NCBI RefSeq assembly: GCF_026586795.1
Contig: NZ_JAPFGY010000011.1
Span: 1-64,000, forward strand
Direction of reading: 5' to 3'
DNA: 64,000 nucleotides
From: Erythrobacter sp. WG
GTDB lineage: Bacteria > Pseudomonadota > Alphaproteobacteria > Sphingomonadales > Sphingomonadaceae
Position 1 is the first letter of the stretch; each line of letters opens with the position of its first letter. Position numbers and translations under genes: made by a program. Shown piece by piece: positions 25,094-35,441 of this stretch. The notes under the pieces were generated by a model. It searched no databases. It was not told the origin of the DNA and saw only the letters and a list, made by a program, of their open reading frames with translations.

Positions 25094-26068
25094 ATGGCGA
25101 CTTATCAGAACATCTTTACCCAGGTGCAGGTGAAGGGGCCGCCCGAAATGGGCATCCCCCTGCCCGAGGGGGAGGACATCCGCTTCCCCTTCACCGGCCA
25201 CACCTACTGGTTCGGCAAGATCGGCCAGGCCCAGTGGGGTCCGATCTATCTGGGCTGGACCGGGGTGCTGAGCCTTGCGTGCGGCACGCTCGCAATCCTC
25301 ATCATCGGCCTCAACTTCTGGGCGCAGGCCGGGTGGAGCCCGCAGACCTTCATGCGCGAGTTCTTCTGGCTCACGCTGAACCCGCCGGCACCGGAATACG
25401 GGTTCAGCCCGTTCGTGCCGCTGAAGGAAGGCGGCTGGTGGATCCTTGCCGGCTTCTTCCTGACGAGCTCGATCCTCTTGTGGTGGCTGCGCACCTACCG
25501 CCGCGCCAAGGCGCTGGGCATGGGGATGCACATCCCCTGGGCCTTCGCCAGCGCCATCTGGCTCTATCTGGTGCTCGGCTTCATCCGCCCGATGCTGCTG
25601 GGCCAGTGGTCGGAGGCGGTGCCGTTCGGCATCTTCAGCCACCTCGACTGGACCAACAACTTCTCGCTGACCTACGGGAACCTGTTCTACAACCCGTTCC
25701 ACGCGCTCTCGATCGTCTTCCTCTACGGGTCGGCGGTGCTGTTCGCGATGCACGGGGCGACGATCCTGGCGCTCGGCCGCTACGGCGGGGAACGCGAGAT
25801 CGAACAGATCACCGACCGCGGCACCGCCGCGGAGCGCGGCGCGCTGTTCTGGCGGTGGGTGATGGGCTTCAACGCCTCGTTCGAATCCATCCACCGCTGG
25901 GCCTGGTGGTTCGCGGTGCTGACCACGCTGACCGGCGGGATCGGCATCCTGCTCACCGGCACGGTGGTCGACAACTGGTACCTGTGGGCGCAGGAGCACC
26001 ACTACGCGCCGGAAACGATCCACTACGACCCGACCGGTGCAGCCCAGGCTGCGGCCGGCAACAAGTAA
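25094..26068 (+). CDS. pufM: Photosynthetic reaction centre M subunit
   Basis: This 324-residue partner of PufL has five transmembrane helices and ligand histidines in [33 protein letters not shown] and ESIHRWAWW. The start is ATG 25094 ([20 protein letters not shown]). No pufC tetraheme cytochrome gene follows; the operon ends at a terminator 48 bases downstream, so electron donation to P870+ must use a soluble or membrane cytochrome encoded elsewhere. Confidence 0.98.
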   Translation: MATYQNIFTQVQVKGPPEMGIPLPEGEDIRFPFTGHTYWFGKIGQAQWGPIYLGWTGVLSLACGTLAILIIGLNFWAQAGWSPQTFMREFFWLTLNPPAPEYGFSPFVPLKEGGWWILAGFFLTSSILLWWLRTYRRAKALGMGMHIPWAFASAIWLYLVLGFIRPMLLGQWSEAVPFGIFSHLDWTNNFSLTYGNLFYNPFHALSIVFLYGSAVLFAMHGATILALGRYGGEREIEQITDRGTAAERGALFWRWVMGFNASFESIHRWAWWFAVLTTLTGGIGILLTGTVVDNWYLWAQEHHYAPETIHYDPTGAAQAAAGNK

Positions 26069-26115
26069 GGAAGGAGCCGGGCCGCAAGGTCCGGCTTCGT
26101 CACGCCAAGACGCAG

Positions 26116-26150
26116 AAACCCGGTCAGGCACGAGCCTGGCCGGGTTTTCT
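26116..26150 (+). terminator. Rho-independent terminator of the puf operon
   Basis: AAACCCGGTCAGGC (26116-26129), loop ACGA, GCCTGGCCGGGTTT (26134-26147) followed by TCT. The 14-bp stem has a single wobble pair. It lies 48 bases after the pufM stop. Confidence 0.8.
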
Positions 26151-26252
26151 GTTGGGTGGCGGGGGGCAAGGTCGATCGGGCGGCGACCCTGCGCAGGCAC
26201 GGGGCCACTCCAGGCTCTGCCGCGTGAACCGCCCTGGGTCGCTCAACCCCCG

Positions 26253-26319
26253 CCTTCGCGGGGATGACGGGAAAGGGGGATGAGCGGGCGCTCGGCTTCG
26301 CCTTCGCGGGGATGACGGG
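26253..26319. repeat. Two identical 19-bp direct repeats (REP fragment)
   Basis: CCTTCGCGGGGATGACGGG occurs at 26253-26271 and again at 26301-26319, each preceded by CG-rich sequence that can pair with CGCGGGG. Such units are common dispersed repeats in sphingomonads. The 308-bp stretch from pufM to the next gene (26377) holds only the terminator and these repeats. Confidence 0.65.
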
Positions 26320-26376
26320 CGGACCGGAGCGAAAGCGGAGCCGATCAGGCCCGCAAGGCGTGCTCGGACCCTTGCT

Positions 26377-26628
26377 TCAATCCTCGAGGCGCGCGCGCAG
26401 GTCCATGAGGTGCAGCGGCAACGACGCGGCGAGCGGCAGGGCGATCCACCACCAGTCGGCGCCGGTGAGCGCCGCGCGCAGGCCGAGCACGATCAGCGCG
26501 GCGGGTCCGATCAGGCCGAGCACCGCGGCAAGGCTCCAGCGCCGGACGAGGGCGAGCCAGGCCGCCTCCACCGCCAGCACGGCGAGGATCACGTCGGCGG
26601 CGTGGCCGCTCGCGAAGAGCTGCTCCAT
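26377..26628 (-). CDS. Small membrane protein next to tspO (83 aa)
   Basis: An 83-residue protein starts at ATG 26628 (MEQLFASGHAADVILAVLAV). Hydrophobicity suggests three membrane helices, about 8-27, 34-53 and 60-78, and a charged end LHLMDLRARLED. It is 47 bases downstream of tspO on the same strand, at the pufM-tspO boundary of the cluster. Family not recognised. Confidence 0.65.
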   Translation of the reverse strand: MEQLFASGHAADVILAVLAVEAAWLALVRRWSLAAVLGLIGPAALIVLGLRAALTGADWWWIALPLAASLPLHLMDLRARLED

Positions 26629-26675
26629 GTCGGGAAAGCTCCGGCTCTGCCCTGCCCTGCCCCGCGCCCGCGGTC

Positions 26676-27158
26676 TCAGCCGAAGGGGGCGTTGAGCTGG
26701 ACGACCGCCCAATTGAGGGCGCCTGCGAAACTGACCCAGCCGAGATAGGGCACCAGCAGCAGCGCGGCGCTGCGCGAGAAGCGCGCTACGTAGATCATGA
26801 TCGCGAGGATCGAGAGCCACAGCAGCGTCACCTCCCAGAACGCCCAGTCGGGGCGCTGGAAGCGGAAGAACAGGATCGACCAGGTGATGTTGAGGAAGCC
26901 ATTGAGAGCGAACAGCCCGATCACCCACTCGGCCTGCGCCGAAGTCGGCGCGGCGCGCCAGGCGGTGATGCCGGAGACCGTGATCAGCGCGTAGATCGCC
27001 GTCCAGCCCATGGGGAAAACCACGTCGGGCGGGTTCCAGTCGGGCTTGGCAAGCGCCTGGTACCAGGGCCCGAGATCCGTCACCGTCGCGCCCAGCGCCG
27101 CGACGCACAGCGCCGCCACGGTCGCGACGACCGCCGGGATGATCACCGTGGGCTTCAT
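26676..27158 (-). CDS. tspO: TspO/MBR family tryptophan-rich sensory protein
   Basis: This 160-residue outer-membrane/membrane TspO homologue has five predicted helices rich in Trp. Conserved patterns are WYQALAKPDWNPPDVVFPMG, FALNGFLNITWSILFFRFQRP and the late YLGWVSFAGALNWAVVQLN. ATG 27158 starts MKPTVIIPAVVATVAAL. In Rhodobacter TspO binds porphyrin intermediates and dampens photosynthesis gene expression together with PpsR; a similar role here is inferred from its place beside bchP. Confidence 0.93.
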   Translation of the reverse strand: MKPTVIIPAVVATVAALCVAALGATVTDLGPWYQALAKPDWNPPDVVFPMGWTAIYALITVSGITAWRAAPTSAQAEWVIGLFALNGFLNITWSILFFRFQRPDWAFWEVTLLWLSILAIMIYVARFSRSAALLLVPYLGWVSFAGALNWAVVQLNAPFG

Positions 27159-27216
27159 GACCGCGAATCTAGGCCCCGCGCGCGTCCCCTGCAACGGCTT
27201 TGCGGCCCGGCCCATC

Positions 27217-28413
27217 CTACCGGGTCGCGGGCCTGAGGCCGAGCAGGTGGGCGGTGTCCTTGAGGAAGATCTTGACGTGGGCGAGCGGCTTCGCGCGCAC
27301 CAGCTTCTTGTGCATATAGGCCTGCCAGGTCAGTTCCTGCACGTCCTTGTCGTCGCAGATCGTCACGAAACGCTCGCGGCGCTTGTCGGACGAGTACCAG
27401 AAATACTGCATGATCCCGAGGATCCAGAACACCTTGCCGTGTTCCTTCATGAACCGCTTGCGCGCGGTCCTCAGATGCTTGGCCTCGCCCGTCTTGAGGA
27501 AGGCGGCGGCTGCCTCGCCCACGAGCCTGCCGCCGGCCATGGCATAGTAGATGCCCTCGCCCGAGGCCGGGGCGACCACGCCCGCGGCATCGCCGGCGAC
27601 GATCACGTCAGCGCCGTTGTCCCAGCGCTTCAGCGGCTTCAAGGGAATGGGCGCGCCCTCGCGGCGCACCGTCTCGCAGCGGTCGAGCCCGAGGTCGTCG
27701 CGCATGGTGGCGATCGCGCCCCGCAAGCTGAAGCCCTTGTTGGCGCTCCCCACCCCGATGCTCGCGGTCTCGCCGTGGGGGAAGACCCAGGCGTAGAAAT
27801 CGGGGGAGAGGCGGCCCTGGTAGAAGACGTCGCAGCGCGAGGCGTCGAACTGCTCGGTGTTCCGGGGCGGCGACTTGATGATCTCGTGATAGGCGAAGAC
27901 GCAGGGCACGCGCTCGGCGCCGGGGAGGCACTGCTTGGCGACGGCCGAGCGCGCGCCGTCGGCGCCGATCACCACGCGGGCGCGCACGGATTCGATCGGG
28001 CCGCCCCGGGTGCGGCGGAAGGTGACGATCGGGTGCGGCTGGTCGTCGCGCTCGATCTTCTCGAAGGTTGCGGTGAGCCGCTCGGCGCCGGAATTGCGGG
28101 CGCGCTCGCGCAGCCACTCGTCGAACTCGTCGCGGTCGACCATCCCGACATAGCCGATCTCGCCGACCGGCATGTCGACCGCCCGGCCCGAGGGCGCGAT
28201 CATCCGCGCCGAGCGCGCCTTGGCGACCAGCAGCGATTGCGGGATGTCGAAATCGGCGAGCAGCCGGGGCGGGATCGCCCCGCCGCAGGGCTTGATGCGC
28301 CCGCCGCGCTCGATCAGCAGCACCGAATGGCCGGCCAGCGCGAGGTCGGTCGCCGCGGTCGCGCCCGAAGGTCCGCCGCCGATGATGACGGCATCGTAGA
28401 TCGTCTGGTTCAT
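27217..28413 (-). CDS. bchP: Geranylgeranyl diphosphate/bacteriochlorophyll reductase
   Basis: This 398-residue FAD-dependent reductase saturates the geranylgeranyl tail to phytyl on bacteriochlorophyll. The dinucleotide motif is YDAVIIGGGPSGATAATDLA at the N terminus. The family box GRIKPCGGAIPPRLL and a second FAD motif VIVAGDAAGVVAPASGEGI near 290 follow. ATG 28413 overlaps the stop of the upstream transporter gene by 4 bases. Order bchG-pucC-like-bchP is the usual one. Confidence 0.96.
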   Translation of the reverse strand: MNQTIYDAVIIGGGPSGATAATDLALAGHSVLLIERGGRIKPCGGAIPPRLLADFDIPQSLLVAKARSARMIAPSGRAVDMPVGEIGYVGMVDRDEFDEWLRERARNSGAERLTATFEKIERDDQPHPIVTFRRTRGGPIESVRARVVIGADGARSAVAKQCLPGAERVPCVFAYHEIIKSPPRNTEQFDASRCDVFYQGRLSPDFYAWVFPHGETASIGVGSANKGFSLRGAIATMRDDLGLDRCETVRREGAPIPLKPLKRWDNGADVIVAGDAAGVVAPASGEGIYYAMAGGRLVGEAAAAFLKTGEAKHLRTARKRFMKEHGKVFWILGIMQYFWYSSDKRRERFVTICDDKDVQELTWQAYMHKKLVRAKPLAHVKIFLKDTAHLLGLRPATR

Positions 28414-29768
28414 GCGAACTGCTCCCTCTCCCGTTGTGCAAGGCCCGCCCTGAGCGCCGCCCCGCCGGTCGCCTTGACCGCGAGCAGCGCCGACAGCAGG
28501 AAGGCCGCCGCCTCGATGGCGAAAATCATCCGGAACGCCGCGCCGTCGGTGGCGAGCAGCGTGCGGGCGATGTCGAGCCCGACCGCGCCCAGCAATCCGC
28601 CGAGCCCGAAGGCTATGGCTTGCGATGCGCCCCATACGCCCATGCGCACGCCCTCGCGGGTGGTCTCGCCCGCGCCCGCGAGCCCCATCATCGCGCCGAT
28701 CGCCGAGACCGCGAAGACGCCGTTGCCGAGCCCGAGCAGCATGAGGTTCGCCTCCAGCGGCCAGGGCGGCCCGCTCACCGCGGCAAGCCCCAGCCCCCCG
28801 AGCCCGAGCCCCGAGGCGAGGCAGCCGCCCACCACCCAGGGCCTGAGGCCATCGGGCCGCTTGGCCGTAAAGGCGCTGCCGCCGATCCCGGCGAGGATCA
28901 TGCCGATCAGGATACCGCCCTGGTGGAACTGGCCGACGGTCTTGGTGCTCTCCCCCGGTGCCATGCCGAAGATCAGCCCCGCAAAGGGCTCGAGGATCAG
29001 GTCCTGCATCGAAAAGGCGATCATCGAGACGAAGATGAAGATGGTGAAGCGGCGCGCGGCGGCCTCGGCCCAGATCTCGCGGATCGCGGCCTTGAAATCG
29101 GGCGCGGGCGCATCGCCCGTCGCCTCGTCGCGGAAGGAGCCGGCCTGCCGCTCGAGCCGGAAGGTCGCCGCCGCCACCAGCGCCACCATCACCGCCGCAA
29201 GGCCGCCCGCGACTTCCATCAGGCGTTCCGGGCTGTAGGGCTTCAGCAAGCTGCCGACGATGATCGCCGAGGCGACGATGCCGCCGACCATCATGATCCA
29301 GGTCAGCGCGGCGGCGGCCGCGCGGCGTTGGGGCGCGACGCCCGACGCCAGCAGCGCCAGTGCCGAGGTGCCCCCCGCTCCCACGCCCACGCCGATCAGC
29401 GCATAGGCGAAGACGGCAAGCGCGAAGCCGAGGGCGAAGCTCGCCTCCATCAGCAGCGTCGCCCAGGTCGCGAGCAATCCGCCCGCCGCCAGCACGGCAA
29501 GGCCGCCGACGATCCACGGGGTGCGCCGCGCACCCTTGTCAGAGCCATGGCCCCACAGCGGGCGTGCGAGCTGCACGCCGTAATGCCACGCCACCAGCCC
29601 TGCCGGGATCGCCGCGGCAAGCGAGAGTTCGACCACCATGATGCGATTGAGCACCGTCGTCGCCAGCATCACCAGCGCGCCGATCGCGGCCTGCACCATC
29701 CCGATGCGCGCGATCCCGAGCCAGCCGAATCCTGCCCTCGCCTGCGCTTCGGGCAGCCTGCCGTGCAT
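28410..29768 (-). CDS. PucC-family (BCD) major facilitator transporter
   Basis: This 452-residue protein has twelve predicted membrane helices and belongs to the bacteriochlorophyll delivery (BCD) branch of the MFS, the family of LhaA and PucC. Signatures are VVELSLAAAIPAGLVAWHYG, the loop LWGHGSDKGARRTPWIVGG and MIAFSMQDLILEPFAG. It lies between bchG and bchP with ATGA overlaps at both ends, the position of ORF428/bch2 in other clusters. It probably delivers or shuttles bacteriochlorophyll to assembly sites; substrate not proven. Confidence 0.92.
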   Translation of the reverse strand: MHGRLPEAQARAGFGWLGIARIGMVQAAIGALVMLATTVLNRIMVVELSLAAAIPAGLVAWHYGVQLARPLWGHGSDKGARRTPWIVGGLAVLAAGGLLATWATLLMEASFALGFALAVFAYALIGVGVGAGGTSALALLASGVAPQRRAAAAALTWIMMVGGIVASAIIVGSLLKPYSPERLMEVAGGLAAVMVALVAAATFRLERQAGSFRDEATGDAPAPDFKAAIREIWAEAAARRFTIFIFVSMIAFSMQDLILEPFAGLIFGMAPGESTKTVGQFHQGGILIGMILAGIGGSAFTAKRPDGLRPWVVGGCLASGLGLGGLGLAAVSGPPWPLEANLMLLGLGNGVFAVSAIGAMMGLAGAGETTREGVRMGVWGASQAIAFGLGGLLGAVGLDIARTLLATDGAAFRMIFAIEAAAFLLSALLAVKATGGAALRAGLAQREREQFA

Positions 29769-30694
29769 CAGATGTAGCCCCCGAGCCCGAGCGCGGACGC
29801 GAGCATCCCCAGCACGTAGAGCGTGACGCCCACGCCATTGTACCACGGGGCATATTTGGCCGGATCCCGGATCAGCTTGGGCATGGCGGCGATCTGCCCG
29901 GCGAGCACGCCGGTCACCACCAGCGCCGAGGCGTTGTAGCCCCAGATCGCGAGCAGGCAGATGACGACGATCTGCGCCGAGGCCATCGTCGTGCAGGCGA
30001 AGCGCGCCGCCTCGGTCACGCCCATCGTGACGGGGAGCGAGGTGAGTCCGGCCTGCCTGTCGCCCTCCTCGGCTTTGAAGTCGTTGAGCACCATGATCCC
30101 GTGCGCGCCCAACGAATACATGAACAGGATGATGCCGTTCTCGACCGTCGGCGCGGTGCCGGCGAGCACGGTCGCGCCGGTGAACCAGCTCAGGCCCTCA
30201 TAGGTGAGGCCGCAGACCAGCGGGCCGACGAGGCCGTTCGCCTTGAAGCGGAACGGCGGCGCGGAATAGGCCCAGGCGAAGGCGAGGCCGACCAGCGCGG
30301 CGGCGAAGACCAGCGGGCCGAGCGCCCATCCGACGCTCGCCGAGATCACCGTCATGATGCAGGCGATATAGAGCCCCCAGCGCCCCGGAATGCGCCCCGA
30401 GGGGATTGGCCGATCGGGCTCGTTGATGGCATCGACATGGCGATCGAACCAGTCGTTCACGGCCTGCGAGGTGCCGCACACCAGCGGCCCGGCCAGGAGG
30501 ACACCCCCGGCGACGAACCACCAGCGACCCTCCAGCCCTGCGCCGGACGACACCGCGCCGCACATGAAGGCCCACATCGGCGGGAACCAGGTGATGGGTT
30601 TGAGAAGTTCGAGCACGTCGCCCGGACGCATCCCGGCGCGCGCGGGCGCGAAGCCGGTGGGGGCGGTGCGATTCGATGATACCGACTGCTCCAT
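29768..30694 (-). CDS. bchG: Bacteriochlorophyll synthase
   Basis: This 308-residue membrane UbiA-family prenyltransferase esterifies bacteriochlorophyllide a with geranylgeranyl diphosphate. The first Asp-rich motif is in QAVNDWFDRHVDAINEPDRP and the second in VLNDFKAEEGDRQAG. Nine helices are expected. Start ATG 30694 (MEQSVSSNRTAPTG); TTG 30700 is also in frame. The Shine-Dalgarno is weak and the PpsR-like box lies only 29 bases upstream, so the true start could be a little further in, e.g. MRPGDVLELLKPITW. Confidence 0.96.
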   Translation of the reverse strand: MEQSVSSNRTAPTGFAPARAGMRPGDVLELLKPITWFPPMWAFMCGAVSSGAGLEGRWWFVAGGVLLAGPLVCGTSQAVNDWFDRHVDAINEPDRPIPSGRIPGRWGLYIACIMTVISASVGWALGPLVFAAALVGLAFAWAYSAPPFRFKANGLVGPLVCGLTYEGLSWFTGATVLAGTAPTVENGIILFMYSLGAHGIMVLNDFKAEEGDRQAGLTSLPVTMGVTEAARFACTTMASAQIVVICLLAIWGYNASALVVTGVLAGQIAAMPKLIRDPAKYAPWYNGVGVTLYVLGMLASALGLGGYI

Positions 30695-30722
30695 GTGCAA
30701 AGGCTACCATGACAAGCAACAC

Positions 30723-30740
30723 CGTCAACTTTTTTGGACA
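30723..30740 (-). promoter_or_regulatory. PpsR-like box before bchG
   Basis: On the minus strand TGT-N12-ACG (TGTCCAAAAAAGTTGACG) differs from the PpsR consensus by one base and contains TTGACG, a likely -35 for bchG. It is the same TGTCCAA...TTGAC pattern as at crtF, bchC and bchF. The remaining 257 bases up to the ppsR stop (30998) contain only GC-rich small hairpins and no gene. Confidence 0.55.
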
Positions 30741-30997
30741 CTCTGTTCCCGGACGACACCGGAATTAGCGTTCAGATAGGTTAACCCACGAGAAACAATG
30801 TCCAGCGCCCGCCTGTCAGGCAATCCGATCGGTTGGAATTCACGCGCGGCGGCCGGTGCTGCGGGCAGAGGCGTTTTGGCAGGACCCAGGCAAGGTCTCG
30901 GCCCCGTTCACACCCCTCCCAGACCCCCTCCAGCCCCGGCCAGGCCGGGCCTTGCCCGACGTTCCCCGAAAAGGGCCCAAAGCCCTACAGGCCGGGC

Positions 30998-32419
30998 CTA
31001 TTCGGCGTCACCGGCAAGGTTGCCGAGGCCGTAACGGTGGAGCTTGGAATAGAGGCTCTGGCGCGAAAGGCCGAGGATTTCCGCGGCCGAGGCGCGGTTG
31101 TCCGAAGTGTAGGACAGCGCCGCCTCGATGCACAGGCGCTCGATCAGGTCGGTGCTCTCGCGCACGATGTCCTTGAGGCTCATCCGGCCGACGAGGTCGG
31201 TGAGCTGTTCGACCGAGCGCGGCAGGTCCTGGCTGCCGGGCGGCAGGTCGCGCAGCCGCCGGCCGATGGGGCGGATCACGAAGGCGTAATAGCCCTCGTC
31301 CCCCGCGGTGCGCACGGCGGAAAGCTCGACCGGCTCGCCCTCGATGTCGCCGCCTACCCTGAGGATGGTGGCGACGTTGCGCGCGGCGCCGTGCTGGTCG
31401 ATCTGGCCTTCGATTAGCTCGAGATCGATGCCTGGCCGACCGATCGATTCCGAAAGGTGCCGCCCGCGCAGCTGATCGACGCTAGCGGCCTGACAAAGCT
31501 CGACAAAGGCGGCGTTGGCGGTGACGATTTCGAGATTGCTGTCGGCAACCACGAAGGCATCGGGCATCTGGTCGACGAGCGAGAGGACCGGCGAGAACTC
31601 GGCCGCCGGGCGATCGGTGGCGGGGACCAGACGAACCAGCAGGAACTGGCCGCGATCCTGGGTGAAGCCGTTCACCACCGCCATCACCTCGCGCGAGCCG
31701 CGGGCGATGCGGATCCGCGCCGGGCTGATCGTGTCCGAGGCGAGCGCCGCGCCGACCAGTCCCGAGACCGCCTCATGCGAGTTGCGATCGATGAAATTCA
31801 ACAGCTTCTTGCCCGGCAGGCTTCCCGCCCGCGCGCCGACGAGGGCGTGCGCGGCGGGGTTGGCCTCGCGGATGCGGAGGGTGCCCGCCTCGACGATCAG
31901 CACCGGCTCGGTCGACCGCTCGAACAGCATCCGGTAGCGCGCCTCGAGCTGGCGCATCCTGAGGTAGTCCCGCTCCAGCGATTGCTGGACCTGGAGCAGG
32001 CGCTGCTGGAGCTTGCCCGCCTCGCGCAGGTCGCGGCCGAAGGCGATGCGGTGGCGGCCGCCGTCGACGCTGAGGACGGCGTAGCGAATCGGCACGCTGC
32101 CCTCGCGCGAGGCGTGGTTGACCTGCCGCCAGTGCTGCACTTCCCCACGCCGGGCGGCGGCGAGCATCTCCATGACTTTCGGGCGGGATTCGTCCGAAAC
32201 CGTGTCGATCCAGTTGTTGCCGACGAGCCCCGAGAAGGTCGGGAACTCGCGCGGATCGTAGGCTGCATCAAGGATCGTGCCGGCCTCGTCGAGCACCAGC
32301 GTGACATCGCCCGCCATCATCGCCAGCTTCATCGCCGCATCCGCATCGAGACTGTCGAACAGCGCCGTTGCGCGCCCGAAAGGGTGCTTGCCGTCGATCG
32401 AATGTTTGCGGGTGAGCAT
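30998..32419 (-). CDS. ppsR: Photosynthesis transcriptional repressor PpsR/CrtJ
   Basis: A 473-residue regulator with PAS domains about 30-130, 160-260 and 283-385. A coiled linker (KLQQRLLQVQQSLERDYLRM) joins the first two. A Fis-type helix-turn-helix lies at the end (ASAAEILGLSRQSLYSKLHR, 443-462). It represses bch, crt and puc/puf genes at TGT-N12-ACA sites under oxygen. There are only two cysteines, Cys309 and Cys430; the latter sits just before the HTH where Rhodobacter CrtJ has its redox Cys, whereas no partner lies at the middle-linker position. Start ATG 32419 has AGGGGG upstream; TTG 32431 is also possible. Co-transcribed behind ppaA. Confidence 0.95.
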   Translation of the reverse strand: MLTRKHSIDGKHPFGRATALFDSLDADAAMKLAMMAGDVTLVLDEAGTILDAAYDPREFPTFSGLVGNNWIDTVSDESRPKVMEMLAAARRGEVQHWRQVNHASREGSVPIRYAVLSVDGGRHRIAFGRDLREAGKLQQRLLQVQQSLERDYLRMRQLEARYRMLFERSTEPVLIVEAGTLRIREANPAAHALVGARAGSLPGKKLLNFIDRNSHEAVSGLVGAALASDTISPARIRIARGSREVMAVVNGFTQDRGQFLLVRLVPATDRPAAEFSPVLSLVDQMPDAFVVADSNLEIVTANAAFVELCQAASVDQLRGRHLSESIGRPGIDLELIEGQIDQHGAARNVATILRVGGDIEGEPVELSAVRTAGDEGYYAFVIRPIGRRLRDLPPGSQDLPRSVEQLTDLVGRMSLKDIVRESTDLIERLCIEAALSYTSDNRASAAEILGLSRQSLYSKLHRYGLGNLAGDAE

Positions 32420-32435
32420 GGCGCCTGGCAACCCC

Positions 32436-33335
32436 CTAGGAGAGGTTCAGGGCACGGGCTGCGGCAGTCTTCACCAGGGAATTCGCGAGTTCGAGCGCGG
32501 CGAGCGCGTCGGCGCCGGTGCCGTCGGCGCCGACTTCTTTCGCGATATCCGGGTTTTCGTTGATCATTCGACCGCCGACCAGCACGATGATGTTGGGATT
32601 GGCGGAGACCTTGCGCACCGCCTTGACGAGATTGCCGAGCGCGGCGCTAGGGCAATCCCGCGCGAGCGTCAATCCGACAAGGTCGAAGCGCTGGTGGGCG
32701 AGCCTGTCGAGCAGCTCGCGCCGCTCGGGCTTGACCAGCGCCTCGGCCCGCCACCCGCCGCGGGTGAAGACCTCCTCGATCATCAGGACGCCGAAATTGT
32801 GGTGATCGCCCGGCATCGGCGAGAACAATGCGGTGCGAGGGGCGTGGATCTCGCCGCCCTCGACCGGGGAGCGGGCGGCGACCTCGCGCATCACTTCCTG
32901 GAGGCGCCACAGGCCCATGGTGACATCGAGGAAGTCGCATTCGTCGCGGTCCCACATCTCGCCCAGCATCCGGGCGGCGGGGGCGAGCAGATCGAGGCAG
33001 ATGGTCTCGACGCTGGCACCCTTGGCGATGAAGCCGTCGACCTCCTCGAGCAGGCTGGCAGCCTCGAGGCGCAGCGGCAGTTCGGCAAAGCGCGCGGCTT
33101 CTTCCGGCGTGATGGCCCGCGCGCCGCGCGGTCGAGGGGCGCCCTTGTCGGACGTGGTGTGCGCCATCAGCAGGCGCGGGATGATCTGGTTCTCGATGAT
33201 CGAGTTGACATTGTCGGCCTTGTCCTCATCGGCCGCTGCGGCGCGGCGGCGGACCCGCTCCAGAGGCGCGGCAATGACGCCCCTCAAGACCGCCGATCCC
33301 GCTCCTAACATTCCTGAAGTCTTGGACACTCCCAT
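32436..33335 (-). CDS. ppaA: B12-binding PpsR antirepressor
   Basis: This 299-residue protein has the AerR/PpaA architecture: helical region with IIENQIIPRLLMAH near residue 50 and a cobalamin-binding domain from about 160. The B12 domain shows SPMPGDHHNFGVLMIEEVF (His ligand motif) and ends with LVGGRMINENPDIAKEVGADG. AerR and PpaA bind cobalamin and modulate PpsR in a light-dependent way. ppaA-ppsR are adjacent, with a 16-base gap. Divergent from bchF across 243 bp. Confidence 0.94.
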   Translation of the reverse strand: MGVSKTSGMLGAGSAVLRGVIAAPLERVRRRAAAADEDKADNVNSIIENQIIPRLLMAHTTSDKGAPRPRGARAITPEEAARFAELPLRLEAASLLEEVDGFIAKGASVETICLDLLAPAARMLGEMWDRDECDFLDVTMGLWRLQEVMREVAARSPVEGGEIHAPRTALFSPMPGDHHNFGVLMIEEVFTRGGWRAEALVKPERRELLDRLAHQRFDLVGLTLARDCPSAALGNLVKAVRKVSANPNIIVLVGGRMINENPDIAKEVGADGTGADALAALELANSLVKTAAARALNLS

Positions 33336-33491
33336 ATGTTTCGGACCTTCTCCCCAAGGTCGTGCGGAGCACCCTTCCGCACCAGGTATTGGCCGAGTCT
33401 CCCGACTTATCCCTGTTCGATGAGAGCCGGCGACTCCGATCTACGCCCTTTTCGGACCGCGCGCAAACGACCTTACCTATGATAGCCCCGC

Positions 33492-33548
33492 CGTCAACCA
33501 AACTGAACGTCCAATTGAGTTGACACACGATTTGGGAGGCGTAATCAT
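33492..33548 (+). promoter_or_regulatory. bchF promoter with PpsR-like box pair
   Basis: CGT-N12-ACA at 33508-33525 is one base off the PpsR consensus and its right half is a perfect -35, TTGACA (33520-33525). AATCAT at 33543-33548 after 17 bases is a possible -10, 31 bases before the bchF ATG. A second, weaker dyad CGT-N12-ACG lies immediately upstream at 33492-33509. The box could also act on the divergent ppaA-ppsR operon, whose start is 157 bases away. Confidence 0.65.
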
Positions 33549-33578
33549 CCGATTCCGAAAAAAGAGGCTAACGCAAGC

Positions 33579-35437
<1,859 letters not shown>

Positions 35438-35441
35438 ACCC

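Noticed and set aside
30798-31417. Plus-strand frames downstream of the bchG promoter
   Set aside because: Low-complexity Pro/Arg/Gly sequence partly antisense to ppsR; no Shine-Dalgarno and no domain.
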